Shown here: one piece after another, positions 11,752 through 23,790 of the stretch
Position numbering within the stretch: position 1 is the first letter of the stretch
Layout of the letters: the number at the start of each line of letters is the position of its first letter
DNA from: Pelargonium tetragonum
Lineage: Eukaryota; Streptophyta; Magnoliopsida; Geraniales; Geraniaceae
Assembly: GCA_036897445.1 (NCBI GenBank)
Contig: JAYMTL010000073.1
Location: 30,884-94,883 of the forward strand
Direction of reading: 5' to 3'
DNA length: 64,000 bases
The notes under the pieces: model-generated
Database searches by the model: none
What the model saw: only the letters and a program-made list of their open reading frames with translations
What the model was told of the DNA's origin: nothing
Translations under genes and position numbers: made by a program

Positions 11752-13372
11752 TATATTATTTTACTAGATTCTGTCTATAAACCTGGAGTGAATTTAATAG
11801 GAAATAGGGAAATTTGTTAACCAAAAGTCAAGATGAGTTAGTAATATACTATATCCCTTTGTATTTGACTTAAGCTCCGGAGAACCTTACTTTAGTGGGG
11901 AATTTTTTTAAGTAAGTTATAAGGCACACAACGGTCACGGGATCGCCTTAAGAGTTTAACTTCATCTGAAAAAGGACTAAGAGTATATAGTTTTTTATGT
12001 CCGAACAACTCCCTCCAAAAAGGATTTCGTACTATTATACCCTAAAAAATGCCCTGGAATTCCTATAAGATTTACAAATTCATTTTTCCTTTCAGTCAGT
12101 ATTCCCATATCAAGGAAGAAACCTCCTCTACAATTTTATTTACACTCCCTCCTTTTTTAGACCCGACCGAGAAAAAGCTCTGTATCCGTAACAAGGCCTT
12201 TTTAACCATACCCAACACGAGGAATCTTCCTTTTTTTTTTGAAGTCTTGAATCCTAGTACTAATTTGTTCCTCTTTCTACCTTATTTATCCCCAGGAAAT
12301 TAAATAACAGGTATTTGAGATTTCTATTCTTAAAAGACTACGAAACCGAGGTATAACTAAAGACTTAAAAGCCGAGGGGGATCCCTATAGAATGAATTTT
12401 AACCAGGAATTTAGATGTCAAAGGGCCCAGGATAGAGTACAACTTTATACACCCCGAGTTTACTATATCACAAGAAACCTTTCATTTTCGACATTTTTTT
12501 CTTTTTTCAGTTTACCCTCTTTTTCTGTTTTCCACTGCCTTTGGGTTTTTTAGTATAGCTCCAGTCTAACGGATTAAATTGCTTAAGTAACGATCCTGCT
12601 GTTTAAATAAGAAACCCAGAGCCGCAGTTTGGCACATAGAACAAAGAAGGGAAGTCATTAACTTGCTTTTTGTAGCTTAATCCTTTAAATATTATAACCG
12701 GGGGTTTAACAAGTCCGGATTGTCTAGGGAGTCCATTTTATAGCTAAATTCTCGAAAGGCAGTTACATACTAGACGACAAAGCTAAACAGGACCTTTACG
12801 CACAAATTTTACAAAGACTTTTTTTGTTTTACTTTTAGATACCATGCGTAGTGTAGACAAGAACTCCTTTTTGAAACAGGGCTGCCGCTATAAGAATCTT
12901 TTACAAATAGCTTAGGTAAAGGGTTTCTAAAAGTTGCAATGTACATGTCATATCAGTTGGGTTTATTTGGCTTCCTCTTGCGAAGTCCTCTCGTTTTGTT
13001 TTGAAGGGATAAAGTGACAGATAAGTTTAGTCATATTGATAGTTAAAAAATATTATAGAAAAGGCTCTTACTCTAAGATTTACAATTGTAAAAAGAATAA
13101 GGATAACCCAGGTTAGTCTCGTACTTTTTCTTTTAGATTAGAGGTCTTTAAAATAAAAACTAGGTAATAAAGTTTCGAATGATGTCAGTAGATGCAGAAA
13201 TTCCTATGCTAAAACTAAGTTACCCGGGAAAATACTGCTATTTTTGGTAGACTTTTTTTATATTATATATTATCAGAGCATGCTAGTTTACACATTCCTT
13301 TGCTGTCTATTAATAACGAATTTTCGTTAGCAGAGGTATTAAACATTAACTTTCATTTGCTTAAAGCCACCT

Positions 13373-13430
13373 TTATTAACCACAATAGGACTTGAACCCT
13401 GTACCGGCCGAAAAAGAAAATCCGGGAAAA
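13373..13430 (-). pseudogene. tRNA-like T-arm remnant
   Basis: On the minus strand CAGGG-TTCAAGT-CCTAT carries a T-loop with the two inner G-C pairs kept, but the outer stem pairs are lost. No clear D-arm or acceptor pairing is found upstream on that strand. A separate perfect hairpin (13439-13459) follows within 20 bases and might be a displaced arm. Decayed tRNA or chance. Confidence 0.3.
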
Positions 13431-13438
13431 GTGCCCCC

Positions 13439-13459
13439 TCATGCGTAGCGAATGCATGA
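13439..13459. other. hairpin, 6-bp stem, 9-base loop
   Basis: TCATGC (13439-13444) and GCATGA (13454-13459) pair perfectly around GTAGCGAAT. It lies next to the tRNA-like T-arm at 13388-13400, on its 5' side in minus-strand reading. Confidence 0.5.
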
Positions 13460-16039
13460 AAATGGTAATATAAAGCAACAAGGACTCCCATCTCACAAGA
13501 ATAACTCAGCTTAAGACTCTTATGAAACTGCAAGAAACTTTATTTCAACCGAAAAAAAAGTAAGGCTCTGAACGATTCATTAAACGAAAGGCACCTATGA
13601 AATTCTCTTAAATTCCCCTTAGTTAGAAAACCCTAGGCCTCTAACTTCTCAACTTCCAAAAGGCTAAGGGGCCGCTTAGGTACTTTAAGTTTTTGTAGGT
13701 TTCTTTATAATATATAATAAAGGAGTGCGAGTATATCCCTTATATTTCTTTCTTATTTCAAACTAAGCTCTTATATCACAGATTTGAATTTATATATTTA
13801 AGTTAGTCACTAATAATACAAATAGCATACTCGTAACAGAAACGCTTGAACTAGAATTCTAAAGTACTACTCGCGGGGAATTCATAAACTGTAGATTCAT
13901 AATTAGCGACTAGGATAAGGAAGAAGTTTAATACCAAGATCTTTGAATATTCCTAATTAAGGGGCTGCTTTCTGCTTGCCTATAATGGGGGTGTCATAAT
14001 TTTCTCTAAGGGTATTCTTGTCACAATGTAGTATCCTTGAGAAGCATGATTGACAATAGAAACGTACGATTAGTAAAACCGGAAGACATTACTTAACAGG
14101 AAATAGATGAAAGTTCTATGGAGAGAGGAATATCTGTGTGAAGGAGACTTAACAAAGTCAACTAAGATACCATAACAAAAAGAATACTCTATTAAATTAA
14201 GAGTAATCACGTAAGGATTAAGGATACTATCCTTTAACTAGAAGGTAGTGGTTGCCGCTTAGCAAAAGGTACCTTAATTAAGGAGAATTTCTATATTGTA
14301 CTTTATTTTCGTAACTTGAGTTTTGTGCTTACTTACAAATAGAGGAGTCCCAAAAGCAAAAAGTGAGTATATAAAAGGACTCTCCCCTCTCCGCTATTTG
14401 ATTATGATGACAGTAAAAGGCTATAGTCAAATTTATAGGTACATAAGTTATGTGAGTCATATATTTAACAAAACGAAAGGTCTTACTTCTCCAACAAGGG
14501 TTGTGCTTCAGAGTAAATCCAATTCTAAAAGACTCTATTATCTGAATAAAGGCAGGCTACTATTTGACCTAAATATAAATAGACTCTGATTTTTTTGAGA
14601 ATAGAACTCTCGCGATGTTAAGTGATTTTTTCAAAGAAGAAGCAGGGGCTTTAAAGGATCTTGTTATTGAATCTTTTTCTAGCGGTTGTTATAAGATTTT
14701 GCCTGTTATCTTACTTTACTTTTTCACGAGTACAGAGAGCTCTAAAGCGTCTCTTTTGCTTCTTAATGGATACAATTAACTCGTAGTAGACCGCTTACGC
14801 AGGACGTGCAATTACCTTCCTGCTGTCACAAGCTTGCTTAGCCTAGCACGGCTACTTCTAGCGATTCGATATTTCAAGTTATACTATATTATGAAACTAA
14901 TGCAGCAGGCCCGTAAGCTTTTAAGCGCCGGAGTAGGGCACTTATAAATAAAGGGGTTAGACAACAGAGGAAAGCCTTTTGTGAGACATAAAACAAGAGT
15001 ACCTACTGTAGGAATTTCTTTTATCGACTTTTATTTTCGGTATTTCACTCCTATAAAAAGAAGAGTTCGCTTTTGCCTTAGACTTAATTAACAAGGCTTT
15101 AAAAAAAAGGATTTACAACTCTGTTTTGGGTTTTCAGGGACGCACAAGACTTGCTCTATAGAATCTTTTCTTACTTTGTTATAGTAAGATAAATTTGTAA
15201 ACAGTTTGGTGCGGAGACAGTACCCCCTTTATTAGTATGAAGTCTAAAATATAGCTTAAAAATTCAAATCTCGGATTATATTTAGATTTAGTTAATATCC
15301 TTATTTAAGTCTTAGTCCGCCCCTAAAAGAAATGCTACTTCCTAGGGTAAAATAAGTTTCTTTGTTTTTTGTGTAATGCTAGCAAGCCCCCTTTAGGTAA
15401 ATATTTTAAAGATTTTCTTGTAACTGTGGGGATCTATTTTGTAGTACCCAGAAACGGAGCTACAAATATCTTACTTAACTAAAGAACTCAATTTTCAATG
15501 TTGATTTAAGCAAAATATACAAACCCTAATAAAGGATGTCGTGTTCAACCAAAAAATTCTTAGTAAACCTATTGAATCCATTACAGGGAAAGTAATTCTA
15601 AATTTTTATTATAACACAAGTTTATTAGTATAAATGAAATGGAGATTAAATCACTAGATCCGAAGAGAGCTAAAGTTGGCAGGAGTTTTTTGGATACTAT
15701 ACAATAAAGTTAGAGTGCTTCTATCTAATAGGTCTAAAAAGCCTGTCCCCACTTGGAGTGGTTTTAAAAAGAAACCAACAGCACAAGGGATTCTCAACGG
15801 AACAAATTAAGAAAGATAGCTTTCAGACAAAAGGGAAAACCTGGCAGCTGCGTAGGTTGTGTAGCCGTGTGTGTAAAAACTCATAATTTAACTAGATAAG
15901 CTCTTGGATAAATAACTCACTTAAGTGCTTCAGAGAGCTGCTCCATATCCTAAAATTCTGCAATCCCCTTGTTATTTCCCTCAATTGAATGCGTTACTCT
16001 TTTTTGTTTTGGACTCTTACTATTCAATTAAGTTTTTAG
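13460..16039. other. spacer, nothing firm
   Basis: Two small plus-strand frames, 14323-14589 (88 codons) and 15925-16113 (62 codons), are of chance length and resemble nothing known. Reading UGA as Trp extends either by only a few codons. One 12-base palindrome (14272-14283) is listed separately. Confidence 0.5.
14272..14283. other. 12-base perfect palindrome
   Basis: CCTTAATTAAGG reads the same on both strands. It fits the wider pattern of short symmetric words flanked by A- and T-runs. It has no neighbouring gene to regulate. Confidence 0.4.
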
Positions 16040-16105
16040 AATCTGAACCAAAGGAGTTCGAACCTTTGCCCGTCTATTTTGTGAGTTGGTGCCCTACTTT
16101 ATACT
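16040..16105 (-). pseudogene. tRNA-like with a fully paired T-arm
   Basis: CAAAGG (16049-16054) pairs with CCTTTG (16063-16068) in a perfect 6-bp stem. On the minus strand the enclosed loop is TTCGAACT, the T-loop consensus plus one extra base. This is the only T-arm in the window whose stem is complete. Upstream on that strand I cannot find a consistent anticodon arm, D-arm or acceptor partner. Either a tRNA fragment with an 8-base T-loop or a fortunate palindrome. Confidence 0.35.
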
Positions 16106-18129
16106 ACCCATGAATTTAGGGATTGTTAAAGCAAGTTTCATACGTAAAAAAGCTTAGCTCGGTTTCTTAAAAAGAAATAAAAACCCCAATAACTAAGCAG
16201 CTAGGCCCCTCTAAATAAATCTCGCAGATATTTTGAATCCTCACCAATTACTATTACCTTGTAATAGACGTACTTATGCTAGCATTGTGGTTTATTATTC
16301 ATAAAGCAGAAAACTTAAAGGTATAAACTAAGAGCTATCTGATGAGTCACTGAAAACAAAGTAGAAGGGTAAAGTGAGAGAAAACGTATTCAAAGCTATC
16401 ACAAAGGACTCGCTTGATAAGCTTCCTTCCAGGCAGGGGTATATGTACTTATCCGGACTCCTGAGGGGTGCTTCCTTATATTCGCTTAAAAGGAGTCCTC
16501 TATGCATACTTAAAGTTTCATATATAATTAAGGGGATGCAAAACTTATGCAACAAGTATTCTTTATCTTATTTCATATAAAGAATTTTTATGAGTCGTGT
16601 TTCCTTCCCGTTTGGAAAGAAATGCCACCATTAATAAAGTACAAAAATTGCTTGTTAATTTAGCTAAATAAAATAAAAGACAAGATTATTATCGATATGT
16701 AAGATTAACAAGACAAAAGTTGGAGGTATCCTGGATTAGTAAGTAAAAAAGGGGGGGCTAAACAAGGTTTTTTCTTTTAAATCTAAAGCCCTTTCCTTAA
16801 AAGCCTATTAAGAACAATCTAAAACTGCAGTAACCAGGAAAGCACCTTAACTTTTAAATATCCCAGACATCTTATGGGGTCCCTTTCTAAGTGGAAACTA
16901 AGGTTCTCACTAAAAGCTTCTGTATTTTTACAAAAGACTGCGAAAAAGGAGTCCTAAACAGCGGAATACAAGTATTCCCTAGTCAAAATTTCTACTGCCT
17001 TGAGTAGGGTTGGGTTATAAATAGCCCATGAGCTACAAATAATTTATAGGAATAGCCTTAAGTAGGGAATAAAAATGAACACTATGCTGATATACTTCTA
17101 TTAAAAACCCTTCAAGTCGGAGAGGTCCTAATAGATATTACAGGTTTTCCAATAAAGTTACGTGACTTATAGGAGAGATAACTGTATTGATGTAGCCTAT
17201 CTTAATGTAGCTGGGAAGTCTTTTATTGTTATAGTAGTATAATAGTATTGTCTTTATAATTAGATAATTAGAATTGTATTCGTTGTATTAGAAGTTTAAG
17301 GTGCGATAGCCCTCTTCACAGCTCTTATCATATAAAGAGGGGTTAGCCTAGTATAACTTGCTTTAGAGCTCTCATATTCTGTACCTTACTAAAACTCTTA
17401 CTTTAAAAACTTTTCCCTAGCGCCTAAAAGCACCCTTCATAAGCAAGCAATTCCTGGTAATTTTAAAGGAATACCCCGGAACTCAAAAACAATGCACGAT
17501 TGCAAGCATATTATATGTATAAAAGATAAAAAAAAAGACCTTAAAGGCAAAAGCTAGGATTTTTAGGATTTAGGTTCCAGAATTTAGAGCAGGTAATAGC
17601 AATAAGCAATACGGGGACGCCCCTTCTCTTATTTACTAACTTTAACCGGAATAAGTAACACTATAATATTAATAATATCTCTAGCTCTCCTTTTTAAAGA
17701 CCCTAAATTCCAAAAATATAAGGGAACCCCAGTTAACAGTACTTACTTAGAAAAAGAAACTCGTATTAACTGCACCCTTTTTTATTAAAATGAAAAGGCT
17801 TTGAGGCGGATAACCCAATAGATTTAATAACTCTTTAAAAAGAATCCCTACAAAGCTATACTGACAATAAACCTTTAAATAGCATAACTAAGTTGAGACC
17901 CTATGAAACTAATGCAATTACAAGAATATCTAGCAGAGTAAAAAAAAAACAAAGGAATTAATTACGGATTTACAATACCCCCGCTTTCGGCTTAAAGTAG
18001 TTAAGAGAGCAAGTCAAGTCTAATTTATAGAAACGCTATAAAAAGCTAACTCTTTAATATATTGAATTTGTACTTGATATGGATCCTTTCGAATAAGCAC
18101 ACCTAAAGTTTACTTTAACTAATTGCTTA

Positions 18130-18144
18130 GGGCCTTCGCGGCCC
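18130..18144. other. GC-rich hairpin, 5-bp stem
   Basis: GGGCC (18130-18134), loop TTCGC, GGCCC (18140-18144). All five pairs are G-C, so it is stable despite its size. It is isolated and not followed by a T-run. Confidence 0.5.
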
Positions 18145-20203
18145 CAGAATAAGTATCTAAATATGCTTTTACTACACTAATTACCATACAGTCTTTTCTA
18201 AAAAAGCACGTTACCTTTTAGGACTCGCGCCCCTCTACTTACGGGGTTACAAGGGCATTTACTGCTATATTTGCGTATCTCTAAGTCTTATTACTAGGTT
18301 TTTTCCACAATCTCCTAGATTTGTCTTGTGATAACTATTGTAATTCGGTTGTACTCTAATGGAAAAAGGAACACTACCTTTGGGGCTAAAGGGTCCCTCT
18401 ATATTTTAAAAACCTGTGTCTTTCAAATCAAAAGGGGGCCCAGTTAACACGTCTTTATGTGTATTAAAAAGGCCAAGCAACTCTAAATAAAATAGGTTAG
18501 AATTCCAGGAGCTCGGGGTCCTTGGAAAGGTTATACTACATCCTGGGATTTGGGGATATAACAAAAAAAATGGAAGCTTTTTTACAAAAGGTGTGGACTA
18601 CACGAAATTTCTTTGATTAGGATTTACGCTCTCTCTTTATTGTCTGATACATTGGAGTCTGAACTTCTTTAAACCTAAAGTTATTTGCAAAAAGTTTATT
18701 ATAATCCTTTTATTTTAACCGCAGTTAGAAAACTCATATTCGCGCTTTTCAGCAAAAGCCAATAACCTGGGTATCTTTTAGATTCTGGAAACTCCTTTAA
18801 ACGCTTTGTCTAAAAAGAAAATTCTAAATAAAGGCGGGTGTAGGTAGGTGAGTAATTTAGTATAAGAAAAAGAAGTCCCCACGAGCTGTTTATTAAGATC
18901 TTTCAAGTAGTTAAACCCGGAGGAGATTGCTTTGAAAAGCTTGTTACATTACTATGTCGAGAAAGCGTAAAACTCTAAGGTAATTTAAAGTACTGCGACT
19001 ACGGGGAAGAATAACTTGATCCAAAATCTTTTGTCTTATGCCTCCCTTTTTCTTTAGTGGATCTCTAGTTTGCTCTAGAATAACCCCCGGTAACTTAAGG
19101 AGCTCTTTATTAAAATGGTGTAACCAAGATTTCGTATTACGGACTAGCGGGGTTCCTGTATGGGAATTGTTCAGGCTTAATGCAGCTTTTTAGTTATAGG
19201 AGTTCCTCACTTGAGCAATCAATGTTATTTACCCTTATCAATAGTTAAAAAGGGGGAATGATATTTTTCTCAGATTCAGATAAAGTAAGATATGTAACCG
19301 GGTAGTTATATTTTAGATCTGTAACTTGTAAAGTGGAAACGGATCAGAATAAGCGGGATTGAGCTCTAACTTCAGTAAAAAATTATTCACGGGAAGGTTT
19401 GTATCCGTATTAACTAGCAAAGGACCCCTTAAACCTTAAAGGGGACAGCTTAAAGTGACATTAACCATTAGGGAAACCCCAAGATTTTCATTCTAGGTTT
19501 AGTTAAATACGTGCCATATAGTTTACACTAAGGTCTCTCTTCGGTTATTGGAAAGGTTTCAGCAAGTTTTTGAGTCCTTTTTAAAAAGTGTTTTGTGTTA
19601 AGCGGTGTTTGTTCCCTTGAGAATTCGCTGTACTTTTGAGGTATTCCTCAGATAAAAAAGGCTTAATTTATACCTTGTAGGAGAGTGCACGTAGAGACGG
19701 CTGTTTTAGGAAAATCCTGTGTTGGGAACCCCTTTTATTAGCTTCAAGGCCTCTTTTATTTGTATTACAGGAATCCGGTAAAAGAATGCTACGTAAAATT
19801 TTCGACTTCTCTTCTGTAAGGGTTTTTTCTAACTAAAGTCCAAGTCACTTATTAATAATAAATATACGAAATCCCAGTGCTGTAAAAGCAAAAGAAAAAC
19901 CGGGACATCTGAGGGGGTACTCTATGCTAAGTTATTTGTTTAACCTACTACAACAACCAAGCTCTTTGGCCCACACTGTACTGTATAGTTATGCTTTCCT
20001 TTTTAATTCAAGTGAAACTCAAAAGGGAGCCTTAAAAAAAGCTATCGTTGCACATACAGGGTTTTCTCGGGCAGGGCTTTATGAATTAAATTTAGAAGAG
20101 GAGCCCCCTAATTACTTCTATACTTTTTGAAAAAGGGATGCAATTTCGGTAACCTTATTAAATTTGTAATCTATCGGACAAGCACCGGGGACTGACATCC
20201 AAT

Positions 20204-20217
20204 CGGGTATACACCCG
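20204..20217. other. GC-rich hairpin, tetraloop
   Basis: CGGGT (20204-20208), loop ATAC, ACCCG (20213-20217): perfect 5-bp stem with a 4-base loop. No adjoining gene. Confidence 0.45.
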
Positions 20218-23200
20218 TTCTTGCTATTGAATACTTACTACTAATTAGCTATAATCAAGAATACTTAACTTTTCGTACCCCAAATATTTATTTAGTAAAT
20301 TTTAGAGTCTAAGGTATCCTATGTTGACAACTTTTCTTTTCCAAAGTTCTCACAAAGAATTAATTCATATAAAAAGGTATTTAGAACTCGAACTTATTTA
20401 ATTTCTATTTATCTTCCTAGAAAAAGGGAGCCCTTCTTAACTAAGAGTTTTATCCAAACGTATTGGTTTATTGGACAAAGTATTCTACTTATATAGAAAT
20501 TTAGGAGTCTCTGCTTAAGGTTTTCTTCTTTTCAGTGTAATGTATTGTGATTCGGATTAATTCAGCCTAGAAAGGGGTAACACCTCTTTGTCTTTGAATG
20601 ACTGTACTGGAAATTTGATGTAGTACAAGTACTCAGTTTATGAAATAATAAAAAATACTTAAAACAGGGGCTCTATAAGATATTTATATATGGTTACTGA
20701 ATGCGAGCATAACTTAGGGAATAATAAACAACTCTATTTAAAATTATCAAGTAAGGGACCCTTGATTAAGAATAATAGAGCTACTTTTTCTTGATATAAA
20801 AAGGAACTTTATTAACTCTGGTATTAGATTAAAATTTCGTACACAGCGGGAGCAGTAATTAATGGAAGTTTAACACGCCAAATATCTTTATATCTAGACC
20901 CTTTTAATACAGTATAATCTGAAATGTATCCCAATCTATTTACACTATATACACAAATCAACCGCTTTCTTATCTAGGGCCCTAAAGTGTACTTTTTAAG
21001 GGGAACGCGTCTTAAAGAATTTCGTTTTATAGGACTTTGTCGTGCACATATCTGAAGTTAAGGCACTTTCGTCTACGGTTTTTGTATTTACCTTTTTATA
21101 TAAATTAAAAACTAATCAAACCCTTCATAATATCCCTACAAGAAGACTTTATAAAGAGAATATCGTATCATATGAAGAAACAAAAAACCTTCCCCTTACT
21201 CAAGCCATATTACCCGGTAATTTACTGTACTTCTCTACTTATTTTAGTTTATAGGCCTGCTTTTTAAAAGAGCAGTTACTTTATATTTAGGTACTTGGGC
21301 AGGTCTTAATCTCAAAAGCGATATCTTTAATTACGGTTATACCCCTCGGGTCAAACAAGCATATACAAGAACCTTCCTGGTTTTTTTCTGCACGACTCAA
21401 TCTAAAAATGGTAAGAAAAATCATCCTTTAGGGGCATAAGAGTCAAAATCTTGAGGAATATCTTAATCGACAAAGGGGGCCAACCCTTAGAATTACAAAT
21501 TGAGGGTTTGCTCTAAATTCTTTTTTGAATGAAATTTTAATAGTAGAGAGATGGGGCAAATGAATATAACACTTGTTCAACACGCCTACCTTCATACATG
21601 AAAGTCTCTTACCCATACGTTTTAAAGCGGCTGCTTAGCTCTAAGAGTCTCTTTTACTTAGATCTTGGCTTTTTCCTTCACGGAGTCTGCTAGTCAAAAT
21701 CGATACTAACTTATTCCTATAAGGTTTTATACTCCTCTTTCCGCAATAGAGCTTCTCGTAGAAATATTACTATAACTGGAAAAGCTGAGGAAAACTCCTT
21801 CTCTACCTTGTAATTATACTTAGATATCTGTTCCCAGTAAGAGCACTCTTTTTTGAATAACCTAAACTATCTATAATGAGCCCAAGTTGGGAAATATAAG
21901 CTAAGGGTAAAAGCTTGAGAATAGTGAAGTAAAGCTTAGCAAAAGTTAATACCCCCAAAAATGTAACAGACTTATGTGTTAAATGGATTTCCGATAAGAA
22001 AAATAATAAGAGTACTTGTTAATTACAAATACCTTACTTATACAATTAGAAGTAAGACGTGTCTCAAAAGACTACTCCTAGAACTGGCTGCTCTACCCTT
22101 TTTGTTGATTTGCGATATTCGACTGCCTATATAACTTTTTATTTAAACTTAGCTATTCTACACCTTCCATATAGAAGTCCAGTAAAATAAAAAGGGAATC
22201 CAGAATAGAATGTACTTTGTTACTTTGTGTAGAAGGTAAGAGAAAACCCCCGAAACCTAAGCAAGCTCCTTTTTCGATTTTGAATAAAGTCCTTATAGGT
22301 AACTCTCTATTTGGTTATAAGCCAAGAGTTTATAGGTTTCATTGTTAAAAATACCAGTAAAGGTATAACCCTTCTTAAGTTAAGGGATCCCTTTAACTAC
22401 TAAAGAGAAAGCTATTTATTAGAATTACACTACAAAAGCACTCCTTAAAAACGACCCGGCATTTTTTGTTGAAATAGCAAAACTTGTATTGATAAAAAGT
22501 ATATTAAAAATTCCCGGCTATTGGGTTCTTGTTTTACCTATTAGCCTATTCCGGTATAATTAGACTCGAATCATCTACATCTCGAAAGGAGTCCGCGTTT
22601 AAAGCAAACCTCAACCTTAACTTTTCTTAATTGGTTTTTAATAGATAGAAACACTATTCTATAAAAGCAAATTCCTGTGAGTTGTATTAATTTATATCTT
22701 TTTTGAGACTCTAGGAGGGTAGGGCCCTCAAATATACGAAATACCCGGGCACCCGTCTAATCAAAGTGCTAACTCTAGAAGCTTCCGCGCCTTAATTTAC
22801 AGGATCTCCTTTATTGTTTGTCGTATAGGTTACTCCTAATTATTTAGAGACCCGCAGCCGGATCTGGCTCTCTTTTCTTATACTACAAAAAACCCTTTAC
22901 TGAGAATTTTCTAATTACTGAACAAAAAGAATATTTTAGGTTACAAGAGTGCTTATAGATCACTGATAAACACATAGCACACTGAGTAACATCTCTTATA
23001 TACATTACTTTAAACAACTAGTACAATCTAATACAAGAACAACTAATACATAAAATACCCTATAATACCTATTACTCATATACTTATATTAAGTTAAGTA
23101 AATATCTCTCTATATCTATATTAACCTATAAAATAAGACCAAGAAGCCAGGTATCGAAGATAGCTACACTAGTAGTTCTAAGAGTCCTATAGCAGGAGGT

Positions 23201-23299
23201 ACAACGGGTATTCTAGTTATAGCTCTCAAAACAAGTAAAACAACAAAGCCTCAAATACAAATCAAACAAATAAATCTAAGTCTACGAAATAGAAAGAAG

Positions 23300-23395
23300 A
23301 AGTAGCCGTTGATGCTGATGTTGTTGTCCTAGTGAATGCATAAGTACTTATTAATCTATCATATTAATTACATTACCTCCGCTAATGCTACAGTA
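23300..23395 (+). repeat. island element, copy B1
   Basis: Shares with copy B2, about 360 bp downstream, an agaagtag word, a GTTGTTGTCCTAGTG-like stretch, ATTAATCTAT, the 14-base motif and CTCCGCT.A.GCTACAGT. It differs from the other copies in ending CAGTAAC instead of CAGTCGGG. B1 and B2 look like a local duplication. Confidence 0.5.
23364..23377 (-). repeat. 14-base motif, copy 2
   Basis: TTAATTACATTACC, exact, inside element B1 and followed by TCCGCTAATGCTACAG. Confidence 0.7.
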
Positions 23396-23654
23396 ACAAA
23401 GACTCAATCCCAATCCTATTAAGTTTATACACTCACTACTGACACAGAAGACATTGAGTAATTTAACTTAAGAAACTAAGGCATATAAGGATAACTAATA
23501 GGAACGACTAATACAATAACAAACAAGAATACATATACTTACTAATACATAAGCTACATAAGACAAGAGTAATAAACTTAGAACAATTAAACAATACAAA
23601 TCTAGTACAATATTCTATAAGCAAGCTTACCTCTAATACCTAATACTATAAAAG

Positions 23655-23770
23655 AAGTCAAGGCCAGAATCAGAAGTAGGTGTTGGTGTTATAGTGTGCT
23701 CATTACTAACTATTAATCTATATTGTACAGTAATTACATTACCTCCGCTTAAGCTACAGTCGGGAATAGT
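23655..23770 (+). repeat. island element, copy B2
   Basis: GTTGGTGTTATAGTGTGCTC-like block (about 23683-23701), ATTAATCTAT, the 14-base motif and CAGTCGGG (23757-23764). Its closest relative is B1; it also shares the terminal CAGTCGGG block with copies A and C. Confidence 0.5.
23731..23743 (-). repeat. 14-base motif, copy 3 (13 of 14)
   Basis: TAATTACATTACC preceded by G instead of T, so one position differs from the consensus. It lies in element B2 at the same place as copy 2 in B1. Confidence 0.6.
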
Positions 23771-23790
23771 AGTGTATAATCAATATATAT

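Larger units (their letters stand above)
8906..13372. other. spacer with small frames
   Basis: Frames of 60 to 84 codons (9644-9826, 10543-10773, 12049-12303, all plus) resemble no known family. The 112-codon frame at 11413-11751 is listed separately because it is the longest in the window. The stretch also holds one copy of the 14-base motif and a 15-base palindrome. Confidence 0.5.
16106..22974. other. spacer, no gene recognised
   Basis: Nearly 7 kb with only short frames (60-75 codons), for example 16328-16555 on the minus strand overlapping 16374-16580 on the plus strand, and 19924-20130 and 21042-21254. None has a recognisable motif. GGANTCC-type odd palindromes are clustered near 16.4-17.0 kb. 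Two short stable hairpins are listed separately. A truncated D-arm-like word (GGTAGAGC, minus strand, about 22085-22096) has no other tRNA part around it. Confidence 0.5.
22975..23790 (+). repeat. compositional island B
   Basis: About 815 bp with a clear excess of C over G on the plus strand in its left half and many actaata/ataca-like words. It contains two island elements (B1 and B2) and two copies of the 14-base motif. Within it, AGGTATCGAAGATA (23149-23162) recurs exactly in the inverted island C (59747-59760). Base texture changes abruptly at both ends. No open frame of length is present. Related to islands A and C by shared blocks, not by continuous alignment. Confidence 0.5.

Noticed and set aside
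22085-22096. GGTAGAGC on the minus strand as a tRNA D-arm half
   Set aside because: An isolated 8-base word without acceptor, anticodon arm or T-loop around it.
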